Shown here in pieces: positions 16,904 through 25,032 of a DNA stretch of 64,000 bases (position 1 is the stretch's first letter; each line of letters opens with the position of its first letter). This DNA comes from Paenibacillus polysaccharolyticus. GTDB lineage: Bacteria; Bacillota; Bacilli; Paenibacillales; Paenibacillaceae. Made by a program: the position numbers and the translations under genes. Where the stretch lies: the NCBI RefSeq assembly GCF_900102085.1, contig NZ_FMVM01000007.1:245588-309587 (forward strand). Reading direction: 5' to 3'. The notes under the pieces are model-generated. The model was not told where the DNA came from, did not search any database, and was given only the letters and a program-made list of their open reading frames with translations.

Positions 16904-17884
16904 ATGGATACCTCTACACATTTTGTTATGGGCATTGGTTTGGCGGGTCTCGCCTATGTTGATCCTGTCGTTGCAACCGACCCCATGCTGGCAGCCGCCG
17001 TCATGGTAGGCACGATCGCTGGCTCCCAAGCCCCTGACATTGATACTGCACTGCGTTTTAAAAGTAATTCGCTATATATTCGAAATCATCGGGGACTGTC
17101 CCACTCGTTGCCGTTTCTGTTGTTATGGGTACTGCTAATTACGGGTGTGATCGGATTGATTTTTTCAGGAGTTTCACTTGGTCATGTTGCCCTCTGGACT
17201 GCTGTAGCTGTAGGCATACATGTCTTTACCGACTTGTTCAATACGTATGGAACACAGGCTGCCCGTCCTTTTACAGAACGCTGGATTGCCTGGAACATCA
17301 TTCATATCTTTGACCCGTTCCTGTTTACTACACATGTGATTGCGATTCTATTATGGGCTTTCGACCTTATTGCACCTGCTCCACTCTTTACTACGCTGTA
17401 TATCCTGATTGGAATATATTATGTATGGCGTACCATCGCGCGGGCACTGGTGGTTCGAAAAGTGAGACGTATGGATAACAGTCCGGAACCAGCCAAATAC
17501 ATTGTGATTCCAACGATTTCCTGGAGCCGCTGGCATGTTGTCAAAACGAATAAGGATGGAAGTTATGAGCTTGGTAAGATCGATGGTTCTGAGCTGACCT
17601 GGAGCCTGCATGCCACCTCTTCCACTCATGCAGCCGTTGTAGCCTCACGCAAGGCACCGGAGGTTAGTGCATTCCTCTATTTCACTTCTTATGCTGTAGC
17701 CGAGGTGGAGGAACTTCCTGCCGGATATAAAGTTCGCTGGGCTGATGTTCGGTATCGACACCGGAAACAGTATCCCTTTGTCGCCGTAGTGGTCATGGAT
17801 CGTAACTTCAAAACAATTGATACTTACGTAGGCTGGCTAAGTGATGAAAAAATGGATAAAAAACTTTTATCTGCTCGCCCTTGA
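16904..17884 (+). CDS. YdjM/YfhP-family membrane-bound metal-dependent hydrolase
   Basis: 326 residues. The first half has about five hydrophobic segments and conserved acidic/His motifs: STHFVMG near residue 4, GSQAPDIDTALR near 41 and HRGLSHSLPF near 60, the presumed metal-binding pattern of the YdjM family (related to phospholipase-C-like hydrolases). The C-terminal 130 residues are soluble. Homologs in B. subtilis (YfhP) and E. coli (YdjM) are of unknown substrate. ATG with AAAGGAGAG upstream. Monocistronic, followed by a bidirectional terminator shared with the SASP gene. Confidence 0.8.
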   Translation: MDTSTHFVMGIGLAGLAYVDPVVATDPMLAAAVMVGTIAGSQAPDIDTALRFKSNSLYIRNHRGLSHSLPFLLLWVLLITGVIGLIFSGVSLGHVALWTAVAVGIHVFTDLFNTYGTQAARPFTERWIAWNIIHIFDPFLFTTHVIAILLWAFDLIAPAPLFTTLYILIGIYYVWRTIARALVVRKVRRMDNSPEPAKYIVIPTISWSRWHVVKTNKDGSYELGKIDGSELTWSLHATSSTHAAVVASRKAPEVSAFLYFTSYAVAEVEELPAGYKVRWADVRYRHRKQYPFVAVVVMDRNFKTIDTYVGWLSDEKMDKKLLSARP

Positions 17885-17933
17885 CGCAGACCTTGGTTGC
17901 AGGGCACAATCGTTATAGGAACGATTGCGCGGG

Positions 17934-17966
17934 AAAAGCCCGGAGCGTTATCCGCTCCGGGCTTTT
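17934..17966. terminator. bidirectional terminator
   Basis: AAAAGCCCGGAGCG, 5-base loop, CGCTCCGGGCTTTT. It lies between the converging YdjM-like and SASP genes. A shorter hairpin (CAATCGT / ACGATTG) precedes it. Confidence 0.9.
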
Positions 17967-17984
17967 ACTGCTTTGGTATATAAA

Positions 17985-18200
17985 TTATTTGCCAGACAGA
18001 GACTGCTCAGCGATTTGTACCAGACGTTTGGTGATATATCCACCCAAAGATCCAGTCTCACGGGAAGTGTAGTTACCATAGTATCCGTCTTGCGGGATAG
18101 TTACACCCAGTTCTTGTGCAGCCTCCATTTTCAATTGTTGCAGAGCTGCTGTCGCTTGAGGCACCACCAAGTTGTTAGAAGAGCGAGATCCTTGAGCCAT
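17985..18200 (-). CDS. alpha/beta-type small acid-soluble spore protein
   Basis: 71 residues. It carries the DNA-binding core of alpha/beta SASPs: NNLVVPQATAALQQLKMEAA followed by ELGV, then GNYTSRETGSLGGYITKRLV. These proteins coat forespore DNA and protect it from UV and heat; the GPR protease cleavage region lies at the MEAAQELGV segment. ATG start with AAAGGAGAT upstream. A good SigG-type promoter precedes the gene. A second, nearly identical SASP is encoded at 21643-21876 on the other strand. Confidence 0.97.
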   Translation of the reverse strand: MAQGSRSSNNLVVPQATAALQQLKMEAAQELGVTIPQDGYYGNYTSRETGSLGGYITKRLVQIAEQSLSGK

Positions 18201-18236
18201 ATTTAAAATCTCCTTTCAATCTGTGTCTGTAATGTA

Positions 18237-18250
18237 TTGCAAGCTTGCAA
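18237..18250. repeat. 14-bp perfect palindrome in SASP leader
   Basis: TTGCAAGCTTGCAA lies between the SigG-type -10 and the ribosome site of the SASP gene, so it would be in the 5' untranslated RNA and could form a hairpin or a protein site. Confidence 0.6.
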
Positions 18251-18253
18251 GAT

Positions 18254-18283
18254 TATTATGGCTCGCACGCTTCAGGTTATACG
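18254..18283 (-). promoter_or_regulatory. SigG-type promoter of first SASP gene
   Basis: Minus strand: CGTATA, 17 bases, CATAATA. This fits the forespore SigG pattern (gnATA and CATnnTA with 17-18 spacing) and lies about 55 bases upstream of the SASP start. Confidence 0.75.
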
Positions 18284-18319
18284 AAAATTCAATAAATTTG
18301 TACATGGAGGTTTTTCCCA

Positions 18320-18517
18320 ATGAGCAAAGGCTTATCCTTATGGTTTGCATTTTCTTCGATAGTTTTGTTAACGGTTACAGCAATCACGATTTCTTACAAC
18401 GGCTGGCTTGCAGCCCTGCTGTTTGTTCTATCCATGGCTAATATCGTTTGGGGATTTATCATCCGGGCGAAAAAAGAACGTCAGGAAGCCCGCTCGGCTT
18501 CCGAATCAGCTTCATAA
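18320..18517 (+). CDS. small two-helix membrane protein, unknown function
   Basis: 65 residues with two hydrophobic segments (about 5-24 and 28-48) and a basic-then-Ser-rich tail (RAKKERQEARSASESAS). ATG with GGAGG 8 bases upstream, so translation is credible. It is divergent from the SASP gene, with promoter regions overlapping in a 119-bp gap. I do not recognise a named family. Confidence 0.65.
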   Translation: MSKGLSLWFAFSSIVLLTVTAITISYNGWLAALLFVLSMANIVWGFIIRAKKERQEARSASESAS

Positions 18518-18535
18518 GCTATCGAAGTTAATAAG

Positions 18536-18576
18536 TCAAAAAAGAGGAGGCGGATGGATTCATCCGTCTCCTCTTC
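18536..18576. terminator. bidirectional terminator
   Basis: AAGAGGAGGCGGATG, GATT loop, CATCCGTCTCCTCTT; the minus strand continues into TTTTTT. It serves trpS on the minus strand and probably the 65-aa gene on the plus strand. Confidence 0.85.
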
Positions 18577-18643
18577 TATGTTCACATGATTAACCGTTCA
18601 TGGTCTTTATGCTAAATTGACTTTGCTGAACCTGTATTCCCAA

Positions 18644-19636
18644 TTACAGCTTACGTCTAGGAACGAAACCCATCCGCTCTTTCACCGCATCCAGCGTCTT
18701 CGCAGCATCCTCTTCAGCACGACGTGCCGAAGTCTCTAATACATCTGCAAGCTCACCAGACTCACGAATTTCGTTGTATCTTGCTTGTAACGGTTCGATA
18801 ACAGAGACAACGACTTCGGCGAGTTCCTTTTTGAATGGGCCGTACATTTTTCCTTCGTAACGCTCCGCCACCTCATTCAGTGTCATACCCGCACATTCCG
18901 CATAGATGCTCATCAAGTTGCTCACCTCTGGCTTATTCGCCGGATCATAGACAACTTCACGACCGGAATCCGTCGTAGCACGGCTAATTTTTTTGCGAAT
19001 GACATCCGGCGGATCTAACAGGGCGATATAACTTCCTGCATTGGGGTTACTTTTGCTCATTTTTGAGGAAGCATCATCCAGTGACATGACACGCGCACCG
19101 ACCTGTGGAATATAAGGTTCAGGAATGGTGAAATATTCTCCGTAACGATGGTTAAAGCGCCCTGCCAGATCACGAGTCAGCTCCAGATGCTGTTTCTGAT
19201 CTTCCCCGACAGGCACGAGATCTGCATTATACAGCAATATATCTGCAGCCATCAGGGATGGATAAACGAACAGTCCTGCGCCGACAGAATCTTTGCCGGA
19301 AGATTTGTCTTTAAACTGGGTCATACGCTCCAGCTCACCCATAGAGGTGAGCGTTGTCATCAACCATCCGAGCTCTGCGTGCTGTGGTACGTGAGATTGC
19401 AGGAATACGTTTGATTTGCTCGGATCAATTCCTGCCGCGATGAACAATGCGGCCACAGCCTCGGACTGTTCACGCAGTGCCGCTGGCTCCTGTGCCACTG
19501 TAATAGCATGAAGATCTACAACCATAAAATGACACTTATAGTCATGCTGTAATTTCACAAAATTTTTAATCGCACCAATGTAGTTGCCCAGTGTAAGCTT
19601 ACCGCTCGGCTGAATACCTGATAATACCGTTTTCAT
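18644..19636 (-). CDS. trpS: tryptophanyl-tRNA synthetase
   Basis: 330 residues, the normal length for bacterial TrpRS (class Ic). The HIGH-like motif is in GIQPSGKLTLGNYIGA near residues 7-22 and the KMSKS loop is exact (SKMSKSNPNAG) near 195. It charges tRNA-Trp (present in this window at 63460-63533). Expression is predicted to be controlled by the upstream T-box with a UGG specifier. ATG start preceded by AGGGAGGCGTATCAG. The distance of about 290 bases from the T-box terminator to the start is unusually long and contains an interspersed repeat. Confidence 0.97.
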   Translation of the reverse strand: MKTVLSGIQPSGKLTLGNYIGAIKNFVKLQHDYKCHFMVVDLHAITVAQEPAALREQSEAVAALFIAAGIDPSKSNVFLQSHVPQHAELGWLMTTLTSMGELERMTQFKDKSSGKDSVGAGLFVYPSLMAADILLYNADLVPVGEDQKQHLELTRDLAGRFNHRYGEYFTIPEPYIPQVGARVMSLDDASSKMSKSNPNAGSYIALLDPPDVIRKKISRATTDSGREVVYDPANKPEVSNLMSIYAECAGMTLNEVAERYEGKMYGPFKKELAEVVVSVIEPLQARYNEIRESGELADVLETSARRAEEDAAKTLDAVKERMGFVPRRKL

Positions 19637-19721
19637 CTGATACGCCTCCCTAATTCACATAGATTCTAAATAAGTTGAACTAAAGATTTTACACAACCCA
19701 CTTCGATGACAGAATAACCTT

Positions 19722-19835
19722 ACAATCGCTGTTATCCCCAGATTTTTTTGATTCTTTATTTCAAAAGGAAAAATCCGGTGATAAAGGCGAACGCTTCGCT
19801 TTTCCAGGTTTTTTCTATCCTCTCCGTTATCGTGT
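19722..19835 (-). repeat. interspersed repeat, copy A (trpS leader)
   Basis: 114-bp segment that aligns without large gaps to 33885-33998 (copy B). Shared runs on the minus strand include GTTCGCCTTT, CGAAG, and ACAGCGAT at the end nearest the gene. The centre forms a hairpin (AAAGCGAA, GCG, TTCGC-CTTT). It lies between the T-box terminator and trpS. Confidence 0.65.
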
Positions 19836-19930
19836 AAATGAATCGTCCAACTTAACTAGAAATTAGAATTCAAAAATTTGGCTTCTTAACTTCCAACGCT
19901 TGGACACAAAGCATCTTCGCTCTGCGAACG

Positions 19931-19960
19931 CAAAAAAGCCCCACATCCGCAAGGGACGTG
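19931..19960 (-). terminator. T-box regulated terminator
   Basis: Minus strand: CACGTCC, CTTGC loop, GGATGTG, then GGGGCTTTTTT. Its 5' arm overlaps the end of the T-box antiterminator element. Confidence 0.85.
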
Positions 19961-20215
19961 AGACCGTGGTGCCACCCTTATTCGCTTTCCTCTCCGCTAT
20001 CCTGATATGCAGGAATATAGCAGGGAAAAAGCCTTCATTGTTCCTTAACGTGGAATAACCGGCATAACCTAATGAGATCTCCCTGTATAGCTCGATCTGT
20101 TCAGTTATACACTCAAGGGTCCATTCAAAAAAGAGTTCACACCAGTTCGCATCAACCACTGGCTTTCTGAAGAGAATACTCCTTGCCTACTTGTCCCCGT
20201 CATCGCTTTGATATC
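19931..20215 (-). promoter_or_regulatory. tryptophan T-box leader
   Basis: The minus strand contains the conserved T-box sequence AAGGGTGGCACCACG (19965-19979), followed by the terminator at 19931-19960. In Stem I a TGG at 20121-20123, in context GAATGGACC, fits a tryptophan specifier codon, and a GGTTGATGCG tract follows the Stem I base. Uncharged tRNA-Trp would stabilise the antiterminator and let transcription reach trpS. A 98-codon open frame across this region is not a gene. Confidence 0.92.
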
Positions 20216-20245
20216 ATTCAGTTCATAATAAGCTTTTAGAATTCC

Positions 20246-20274
20246 ATATTAATGCCCATAAGCCTGAATGTCAA
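20246..20274 (-). promoter_or_regulatory. sigma-A promoter of the trpS T-box transcript
   Basis: Minus strand: TTGACA (perfect), 17-base spacer, TAATAT. It lies about 30 bases upstream of T-box Stem I. Confidence 0.85.
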
Positions 20275-20461
20275 AATGAGATGAGTTTTTTTTCGCGAAG
20301 CTTGAAAATCTGTTATGATGGTATTGCTTATCCTGTGAAGGCTATGAAGCTCATTACAGGATGTCTCAAAAAGTTGGAATGATCACAATGACACGCCTGC
20401 AGCAGTTCAGAAGCACACAACTGCATGCAGACAGATTTCAAGTGGGAAAAGGAGCATCGAT

Positions 20462-21439
20462 ATGAAACAAGTGACCAAAGGTCAATGGAATGGTTACGAC
20501 ACGTATATCCTACATAGCCGTGAATTGGAAATCACCCTGCTGCCTCGTCTGGGAAATAACATCATCTCGATTCGCGATTTGGTGCAGAATAGGGATATCG
20601 TTCGTCGCCCGGACGAAAACGATCTGGCTTTCTATTTACAGAAGCCCTATCATTTTGGAGTCCCGTTGCTCATACCACCAGGACGTATTCACCAGGGACA
20701 ATTCGAGTATGAAGGAGTACGTTATCAGTTCGATCAGAATACGGCGAATGGCAATCATATTCACGGTCTCCATCGCAGCCAGTCTTGGTGTGTCAGTGAT
20801 ATTGAAGAAGATGAGGACGGCTGTGCAATCACAACCGAACTATTAACCGAAAATGAAAAACATTGGATGGAACAGTTCCCCACCCCTCTGAAACTTGAAA
20901 TGACATTCAGCTTGAAAAATGCTGTACTGACCCAGCGGTTGCGTGTCACCAATTTGAGTTCAACACCTGCTCCCTTTGGGATGGGATATCATACATGGTT
21001 TTTGCTCGACGGTAAACCTGAAGATTGGACACTACAGCTACCTGTTTCCGGATTGTATGCACAAAATGAAGATCAGCTGCCTACAGGCGAAATAGAAACG
21101 TTACATGATGAATGGTCCTCTATCGGGGAAGGAATCAACATGCAGGGAAGAGACTGGGATACGTTGCTTCGTGCGGCGGAAGGTCAGCCTGCAGTGGCTC
21201 ATTTGCGGAGAAATGATGGATATACACTGAAATATTCAGTAGATGAAGCATTTTTCAAACACTGGGTTTTGTATACCAAAGGAGAATCCGATCAATTCTT
21301 GTGTATTGAACCTTACACCTGGTTGCCGGATGCGCCGAATCTGCCATTGACTGAGGATGTAACTGGACTGATCCGGCTTGAACCAGAGCAACCTGTAGAG
21401 CTGTTCACCCATATCGAGGTTGTTCCACCAATTGACTAA
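20462..21439 (+). CDS. aldose 1-epimerase family protein
   Basis: 325 residues with the GalM/YihR-type beta-sandwich pattern. The conserved catalytic region is recognisable: NGNHIHGLHRSQSW near residue 100 (His) and GMGYHTWF near 177 (His), with the acidic partner near the C-terminus in FLCIEPYTWLPDAPN (Glu). It interconverts alpha and beta anomers of aldoses. ATG preceded by AAAAGGAGC. It is a single gene with a terminator downstream; no sugar operon is adjacent, so the physiological sugar is open. Confidence 0.85.
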   Translation: MKQVTKGQWNGYDTYILHSRELEITLLPRLGNNIISIRDLVQNRDIVRRPDENDLAFYLQKPYHFGVPLLIPPGRIHQGQFEYEGVRYQFDQNTANGNHIHGLHRSQSWCVSDIEEDEDGCAITTELLTENEKHWMEQFPTPLKLEMTFSLKNAVLTQRLRVTNLSSTPAPFGMGYHTWFLLDGKPEDWTLQLPVSGLYAQNEDQLPTGEIETLHDEWSSIGEGINMQGRDWDTLLRAAEGQPAVAHLRRNDGYTLKYSVDEAFFKHWVLYTKGESDQFLCIEPYTWLPDAPNLPLTEDVTGLIRLEPEQPVELFTHIEVVPPID

Positions 21440-21503
21440 GCAATACTTTTTTTACAATAGATGAACTACCTCGACTTTTGCTATTCTCGCAATGATGCAA
21501 AAC

Positions 21504-21531
21504 AAGCCGATCCGCACTGGATCGGCTTTTT
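21504..21531 (+). terminator. terminator of the epimerase gene
   Basis: AAGCCGATCC, 5-base loop, GGATCGGCTT, then TTT. Confidence 0.88.
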
Positions 21532-21582
21532 GAGTTGACATGCCTTCGTTTGATTATCCATATATTCCCTTACGCCATATCA

Positions 21583-21612
21583 TGTATATTTCCTCATTCT
21601 CGATCCATACTA
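21583..21612 (+). promoter_or_regulatory. SigG-type promoter of second SASP gene
   Basis: TGTATA, 17 bases, CATACTA. The -10 is an exact match to the forespore consensus as I know it, and the element lies 31 bases upstream of the ATG. Confidence 0.85.
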
Positions 21613-21642
21613 ACATCACTAACCCACAAGGAGGTGAGACAT

Positions 21643-21876
21643 ATGTACGGAAGCCAAAACCAAGGTGGCGGAAGCCGCTCTAACAATCTGGTAGTACCTC
21701 AAGCGAACGCAGCATTGCAACAACTGAAAATGGAAGCTGCGCAAGAGCTGGGTGTAACAATTCCTCAAGATGGTTACTACGGTAACTATACTTCCCGTGA
21801 GACTGGATCTCTGGGTGGATATATTACAAAACGTCTGGTACAAATCGCTGAGCAGCAATTATCGGGTCGTTCGTAA
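21643..21876 (+). CDS. alpha/beta-type small acid-soluble spore protein
   Basis: 77 residues. From NNLVVPQ to KRLVQIAEQ it is nearly identical to the SASP at 17985-18200, with a different N-terminus rich in Gly, Ser and Gln. It is a forespore DNA-binding protein. ATG with AAGGAGGTGAGACAT upstream. A longer frame opening at 21535 has no ribosome site and would run across the SigG-type promoter. The protein core is conserved while the DNA differs at many synonymous positions, so the duplication is not recent. Confidence 0.97.
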   Translation: MYGSQNQGGGSRSNNLVVPQANAALQQLKMEAAQELGVTIPQDGYYGNYTSRETGSLGGYITKRLVQIAEQQLSGRS

Positions 21877-21913
21877 GCTCGTAATTATTGCTTGAGTGTT
21901 GCTGAAAATGAAT

Positions 21914-21946
21914 GGCGGCCTTCTTCGGAAGTGCCGCTTTATTTCT
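21914..21946 (+). terminator. terminator of second SASP gene
   Basis: GCGGCCTTC, stable TTCG tetraloop, GAAGTGCCGC, then TTTATTTCTTTCT. Confidence 0.85.
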
Positions 21947-22003
21947 TTCTGTAGTAAACAATGTGTAATAAACTTAACGATATCATTCTCTGGTTTTGCT
22001 AAA

Positions 22004-22414
22004 TTATGAGCCAGATCCCATCCCCGAATCCAGATATGTATTCGTTCTAGGGTAGCGAATCATCAAGTTCGCCATGTTGTAATTGGATTCCATCGTCGCA
22101 TCGATCATGATCATGCCTTGTCTAACGGTAAAGTCATAGCTAATCTCACCATGTGTCCAATTCCGCTTAAATTTCAGTGTCTCCAGTGCCATAGCGCGGA
22201 AGGAAGCACGTTGCGCATGATTAAGTCCCTCACCCTCCATCTCCATCCGTCCATCTTTACCAGTTATCGGATTATGTCGAATGCCGAATTTCCCAATAAC
22301 GTTATTTCGTATTTGCACAAAAACTACCCCTGAATCTAATCCTGACAGCTCCTGATCAAGCTCTTTAAACACCAGATCTAACTGTCTTGCTAATGAAAGT
22401 TGCTCCGTTTTCAC
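22004..22414 (-). CDS. conserved-looking soluble protein, unknown function
   Basis: 136 residues with no signal peptide or membrane segment. The N-terminal third is helical and acidic (VFKELDQELSGLD); the rest alternates in a beta-like pattern with VVFVQIRNNVIGKFGIRHNP and a Gly/Ser tail. I do not recognise the family. GTG start with AGGAGGAG 7 bases upstream, which makes the start secure. Monocistronic, between the second SASP gene and the oligoendopeptidase gene. Confidence 0.7.
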   Translation of the reverse strand: MKTEQLSLARQLDLVFKELDQELSGLDSGVVFVQIRNNVIGKFGIRHNPITGKDGRMEMEGEGLNHAQRASFRAMALETLKFKRNWTHGEISYDFTVRQGMIMIDATMESNYNMANLMIRYPRTNTYLDSGMGSGS

Positions 22415-22620
22415 GTTAACACTCCTCCTATTATGCTTTTAGTCCTATAAGGCAAGGACTTACGACTCATTATATGACATCATATACGCTTACTCAACAA
22501 ATATAAACAACTTTGGGTAATTATCCCTATAATTTGCACAATTAATTGCCAATCCCTCTCCTTAAAACGAGTTTTTTCATTTATTTACGACAAAATATAC
22601 ATTCGACTTTAAGGAGCATT

Positions 22621-22676
22621 ACAAATAAAAGAAGCCATAATAGATGTCTGTCAGACAATCCACTATGGCTTCTCTT
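22621..22676 (-). terminator. terminator of the oligoendopeptidase gene
   Basis: Minus strand: a long stem AGAAGCCATAGTGGAT against ATCTATTATGGCTTCT with an inner CTGTCAGACAG-type hairpin, then TTTTATTTGT. Confidence 0.85.
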
Positions 22677-22697
22677 TTCTCGAAATAGTTGGCTACG

Positions 22698-24497
22698 CTA
22701 TTTTATATCTGAGGTCATCTCTAAAAATTGCTCAATATCGGCAATAACTAAATTCGCAGCATTTTGCCAGAAGTCCGGTTGTGTCAGATCTGTACCCAGA
22801 TGTTTCTGAGCTAGTTCCTCCACAGTCATTCGTCCAGTATCACGCAGCAAATCATCATATTTCCCCGCAAAAGCCGTACCTTCTTGTTGTGCCCGAGCAT
22901 AGATTCCCGCACTAAACATGTACCCGAAGGTGTATGGGAAGTTATAGAAAGGTACACCTGTCAGATAGAAATGCAGTTTCGATGCCCAGAAATGAGGATG
23001 ATTTGATGCCAGAACGCCGCAGTATGCCTCTTCTTGAGCCTCCACCATTAATCTGCTCAACTCGTCGGCACTTACCAGGCCTTTCTTACGTTGCTCATAG
23101 AAACGATTCTCAAACAGGAAACGGGCATGAATGTTCATAAAGAACGCAACACTACGCTGTATTTTATCTTCAAGCAACGCCAGCTTCTCCTGCTCATCAC
23201 TTGCAGTTTGCACCAATGCATCGGCAACGATCATCTCTGCGAATGTAGAAGCCGTCTCAGCTACGTTCATCGCGTAACGCTGATTCAATGCCGGCAGTTC
23301 TTCCATGATATGCTGGTGGTATCCATGACCAAGTTCGTGCGCGAGTGTGGATACATTCGATGCCGTTCCAGAGAAGGTCATAAAGATGCGAGTCGCTTTG
23401 CTTAGTGGCAGTGAAGTGCAGAATCCCCCTGGACGTTTACCTGGACGATCTTCGGCTTCAATCCATCGTTTCTCAAAAGCCATCTCTGCAAAGCTCGACA
23501 GTTTGGGACTGAACTTGGCAAATTGCTCCACGATTGTCTGAGCTGCCCCGTCATACGTCACTTTACCAACAGACTTGCCTACCGGTGCTTCTACATCGCT
23601 CCAGCTTAGCTTATCGACACCCAGCAATTGGGCTTTTCGCTCCAAATACTGTACAAGTACCGGTTTGGCTCCGTTGATGACTTCCCACATCGTATCCAGT
23701 GTTTGGCGTGACATCCGGTTTATGGAGAGAGGTTCTTTCAAGATATCATGCCAGCCACGCTTCTCGTACAATTTCAGACGGAAACCCGCAAGATGATTCA
23801 ACGTGTCTGCGCAGAAATCCTCCACATCTGTCCAGGCCTGCTCCCAGGATGCATATACCTGCTCACGTACTGCACGATCACTGTCACTAAGCTTGTTAGC
23901 GGCCTGTCCTGCGGACAGCATAACTGTCTCCCCATCCTGTTCAAACGGGATATTCACTTTACTTACAATTGTATTGTAGAATTTGCCCCAACCATGATAA
24001 CCATCCACAGCCAGATCCAGAGCAAGCCCTTCCAGCTCCGGTGACAATTTTTCTTTCGCTTGTGTACGACTCTCGTTTAACACAAAGGACAAAGGTTGGA
24101 TTTCAGGACGTTCAAGCCATTCCGCCCATACATCTTCTGGCATCTGGCTAAGTGTATTGTCGAATTTGGATTTACTGCTGCTGAGCATCGCAGCAATGGA
24201 ACTAACAGTCCCTTGAAGTTGAGTCGCTTTTTTATCTTGCTGATTTTGAGCGGACAGACAAGATACGAACGCAGACCCTTCAGAGATTCGAACATAACAA
24301 TTTTGCAACAGTTCAAGAATAGGATCAAAAGCCTCTGTATCTTCCAATGTTGCTGGAGCAACCGTTTGATTCAATGTTTCTTGCAACTTTCGCACATCCG
24401 TTTCCAGTTCACTCAGATATGCGGCGAATGCTTCGGAAGAAGAACCTCCACTAAAGATGGACTCCAGATCCCATACAGGATGTAATGGCATTTTCAT
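22698..24497 (-). CDS. pepF: oligoendopeptidase F-type M3 metallopeptidase
   Basis: 599 residues, the expected length for PepF. The zinc motif HELGHGYH (HExxH) lies near residue 388, with the third ligand Glu about 28 residues later in ETASTFAEM, as in family M3B. It is a cytoplasmic peptidase that cuts oligopeptides of about 7-17 residues. ATG start preceded by AAGAGGTGCC. The nearby truncated hemoglobin and NAD kinase genes recall the B. subtilis yjbG-yjbI-yjbN neighbourhood, consistent with YjbG. Confidence 0.9.
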   Translation of the reverse strand: MKMPLHPVWDLESIFSGGSSSEAFAAYLSELETDVRKLQETLNQTVAPATLEDTEAFDPILELLQNCYVRISEGSAFVSCLSAQNQQDKKATQLQGTVSSIAAMLSSSKSKFDNTLSQMPEDVWAEWLERPEIQPLSFVLNESRTQAKEKLSPELEGLALDLAVDGYHGWGKFYNTIVSKVNIPFEQDGETVMLSAGQAANKLSDSDRAVREQVYASWEQAWTDVEDFCADTLNHLAGFRLKLYEKRGWHDILKEPLSINRMSRQTLDTMWEVINGAKPVLVQYLERKAQLLGVDKLSWSDVEAPVGKSVGKVTYDGAAQTIVEQFAKFSPKLSSFAEMAFEKRWIEAEDRPGKRPGGFCTSLPLSKATRIFMTFSGTASNVSTLAHELGHGYHQHIMEELPALNQRYAMNVAETASTFAEMIVADALVQTASDEQEKLALLEDKIQRSVAFFMNIHARFLFENRFYEQRKKGLVSADELSRLMVEAQEEAYCGVLASNHPHFWASKLHFYLTGVPFYNFPYTFGYMFSAGIYARAQQEGTAFAGKYDDLLRDTGRMTVEELAQKHLGTDLTQPDFWQNAANLVIADIEQFLEMTSDIK

Positions 24498-24616
24498 CTA
24501 ATAAGGCACCTCTTTCTATAGATTCGGGTGAATAGAATTGAATTAAAAACTGGTTTTATACGCAACGTATCTCTATACTAGAGAAATAATAAGCAACTTT
24601 TTCAGGAGGTAAGTGT

Positions 24617-24787
24617 ATGAAACCTTTACAAGTATCGGCTGAAACAGCCGTCAAATTAGCAGCATCTCTGGGCGTGCCTCTAGAACATCTGATGCATATG
24701 CCTCAACATATTCTCATGCAGAAGATTGCAGAACTGGCCAAGGAAGAGGCCGCTAAACCTTCAGATCAGGAAGACAAATCCGAATGA
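24617..24787 (+). CDS. YycC-like small protein
   Basis: 56 residues (starts MKPLQVSAETAVKLAASLGV). The pattern of a helical N-terminus followed by PLEHLMHMPQHILMQKIAEL resembles the YycC family of small Bacillus proteins of unknown function. ATG with AGGAGGTAAGTGT upstream. Its TGA overlaps the ATG of the next gene by 4 bases (ATGA), which implies translational coupling to the zinc-ribbon protein. Confidence 0.75.
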   Translation: MKPLQVSAETAVKLAASLGVPLEHLMHMPQHILMQKIAELAKEEAAKPSDQEDKSE

Positions 24788-25014
24788 TTCCTTTTGAGAA
24801 CAGTTGGCCATACGATGTCATTATGGGGGATATCTATGTACAGCAATGCCCTTTTTGCGGTGCAAACAATGTGCTACTTCCCCTCAAACCCAAGGAACTC
24901 ATCCGTATCCGTGAAGGAAAAAAGAAATTGCTTGTCTTTCCCTGCTGTAATAGCAGCATGACCGTCATTGATACCGATAACGATTACCTGTTGTCCAGTC
25001 GTCCTGTTCGATAA
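24784..25014 (+). CDS. small zinc-ribbon-like protein
   Basis: 76 residues. A CPFCG knuckle near residue 22 and a CC pair near 54 could form a four-Cys zinc site. No membrane segment. It overlaps the upstream YycC-like gene by 4 bases (ATGA), so the two are made together. Function unknown; it may be a nucleic-acid or protein-binding knuckle. Confidence 0.75.
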   Translation: MIPFENSWPYDVIMGDIYVQQCPFCGANNVLLPLKPKELIRIREGKKKLLVFPCCNSSMTVIDTDNDYLLSSRPVR

Positions 25015-25032
25015 ATACATCCTGCAATACAC

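Noticed and set aside
19863..20159. 98-codon open frame on the minus strand
   Set aside because: It lies entirely in the trpS T-box leader and crosses the conserved T-box and terminator; no ribosome site.
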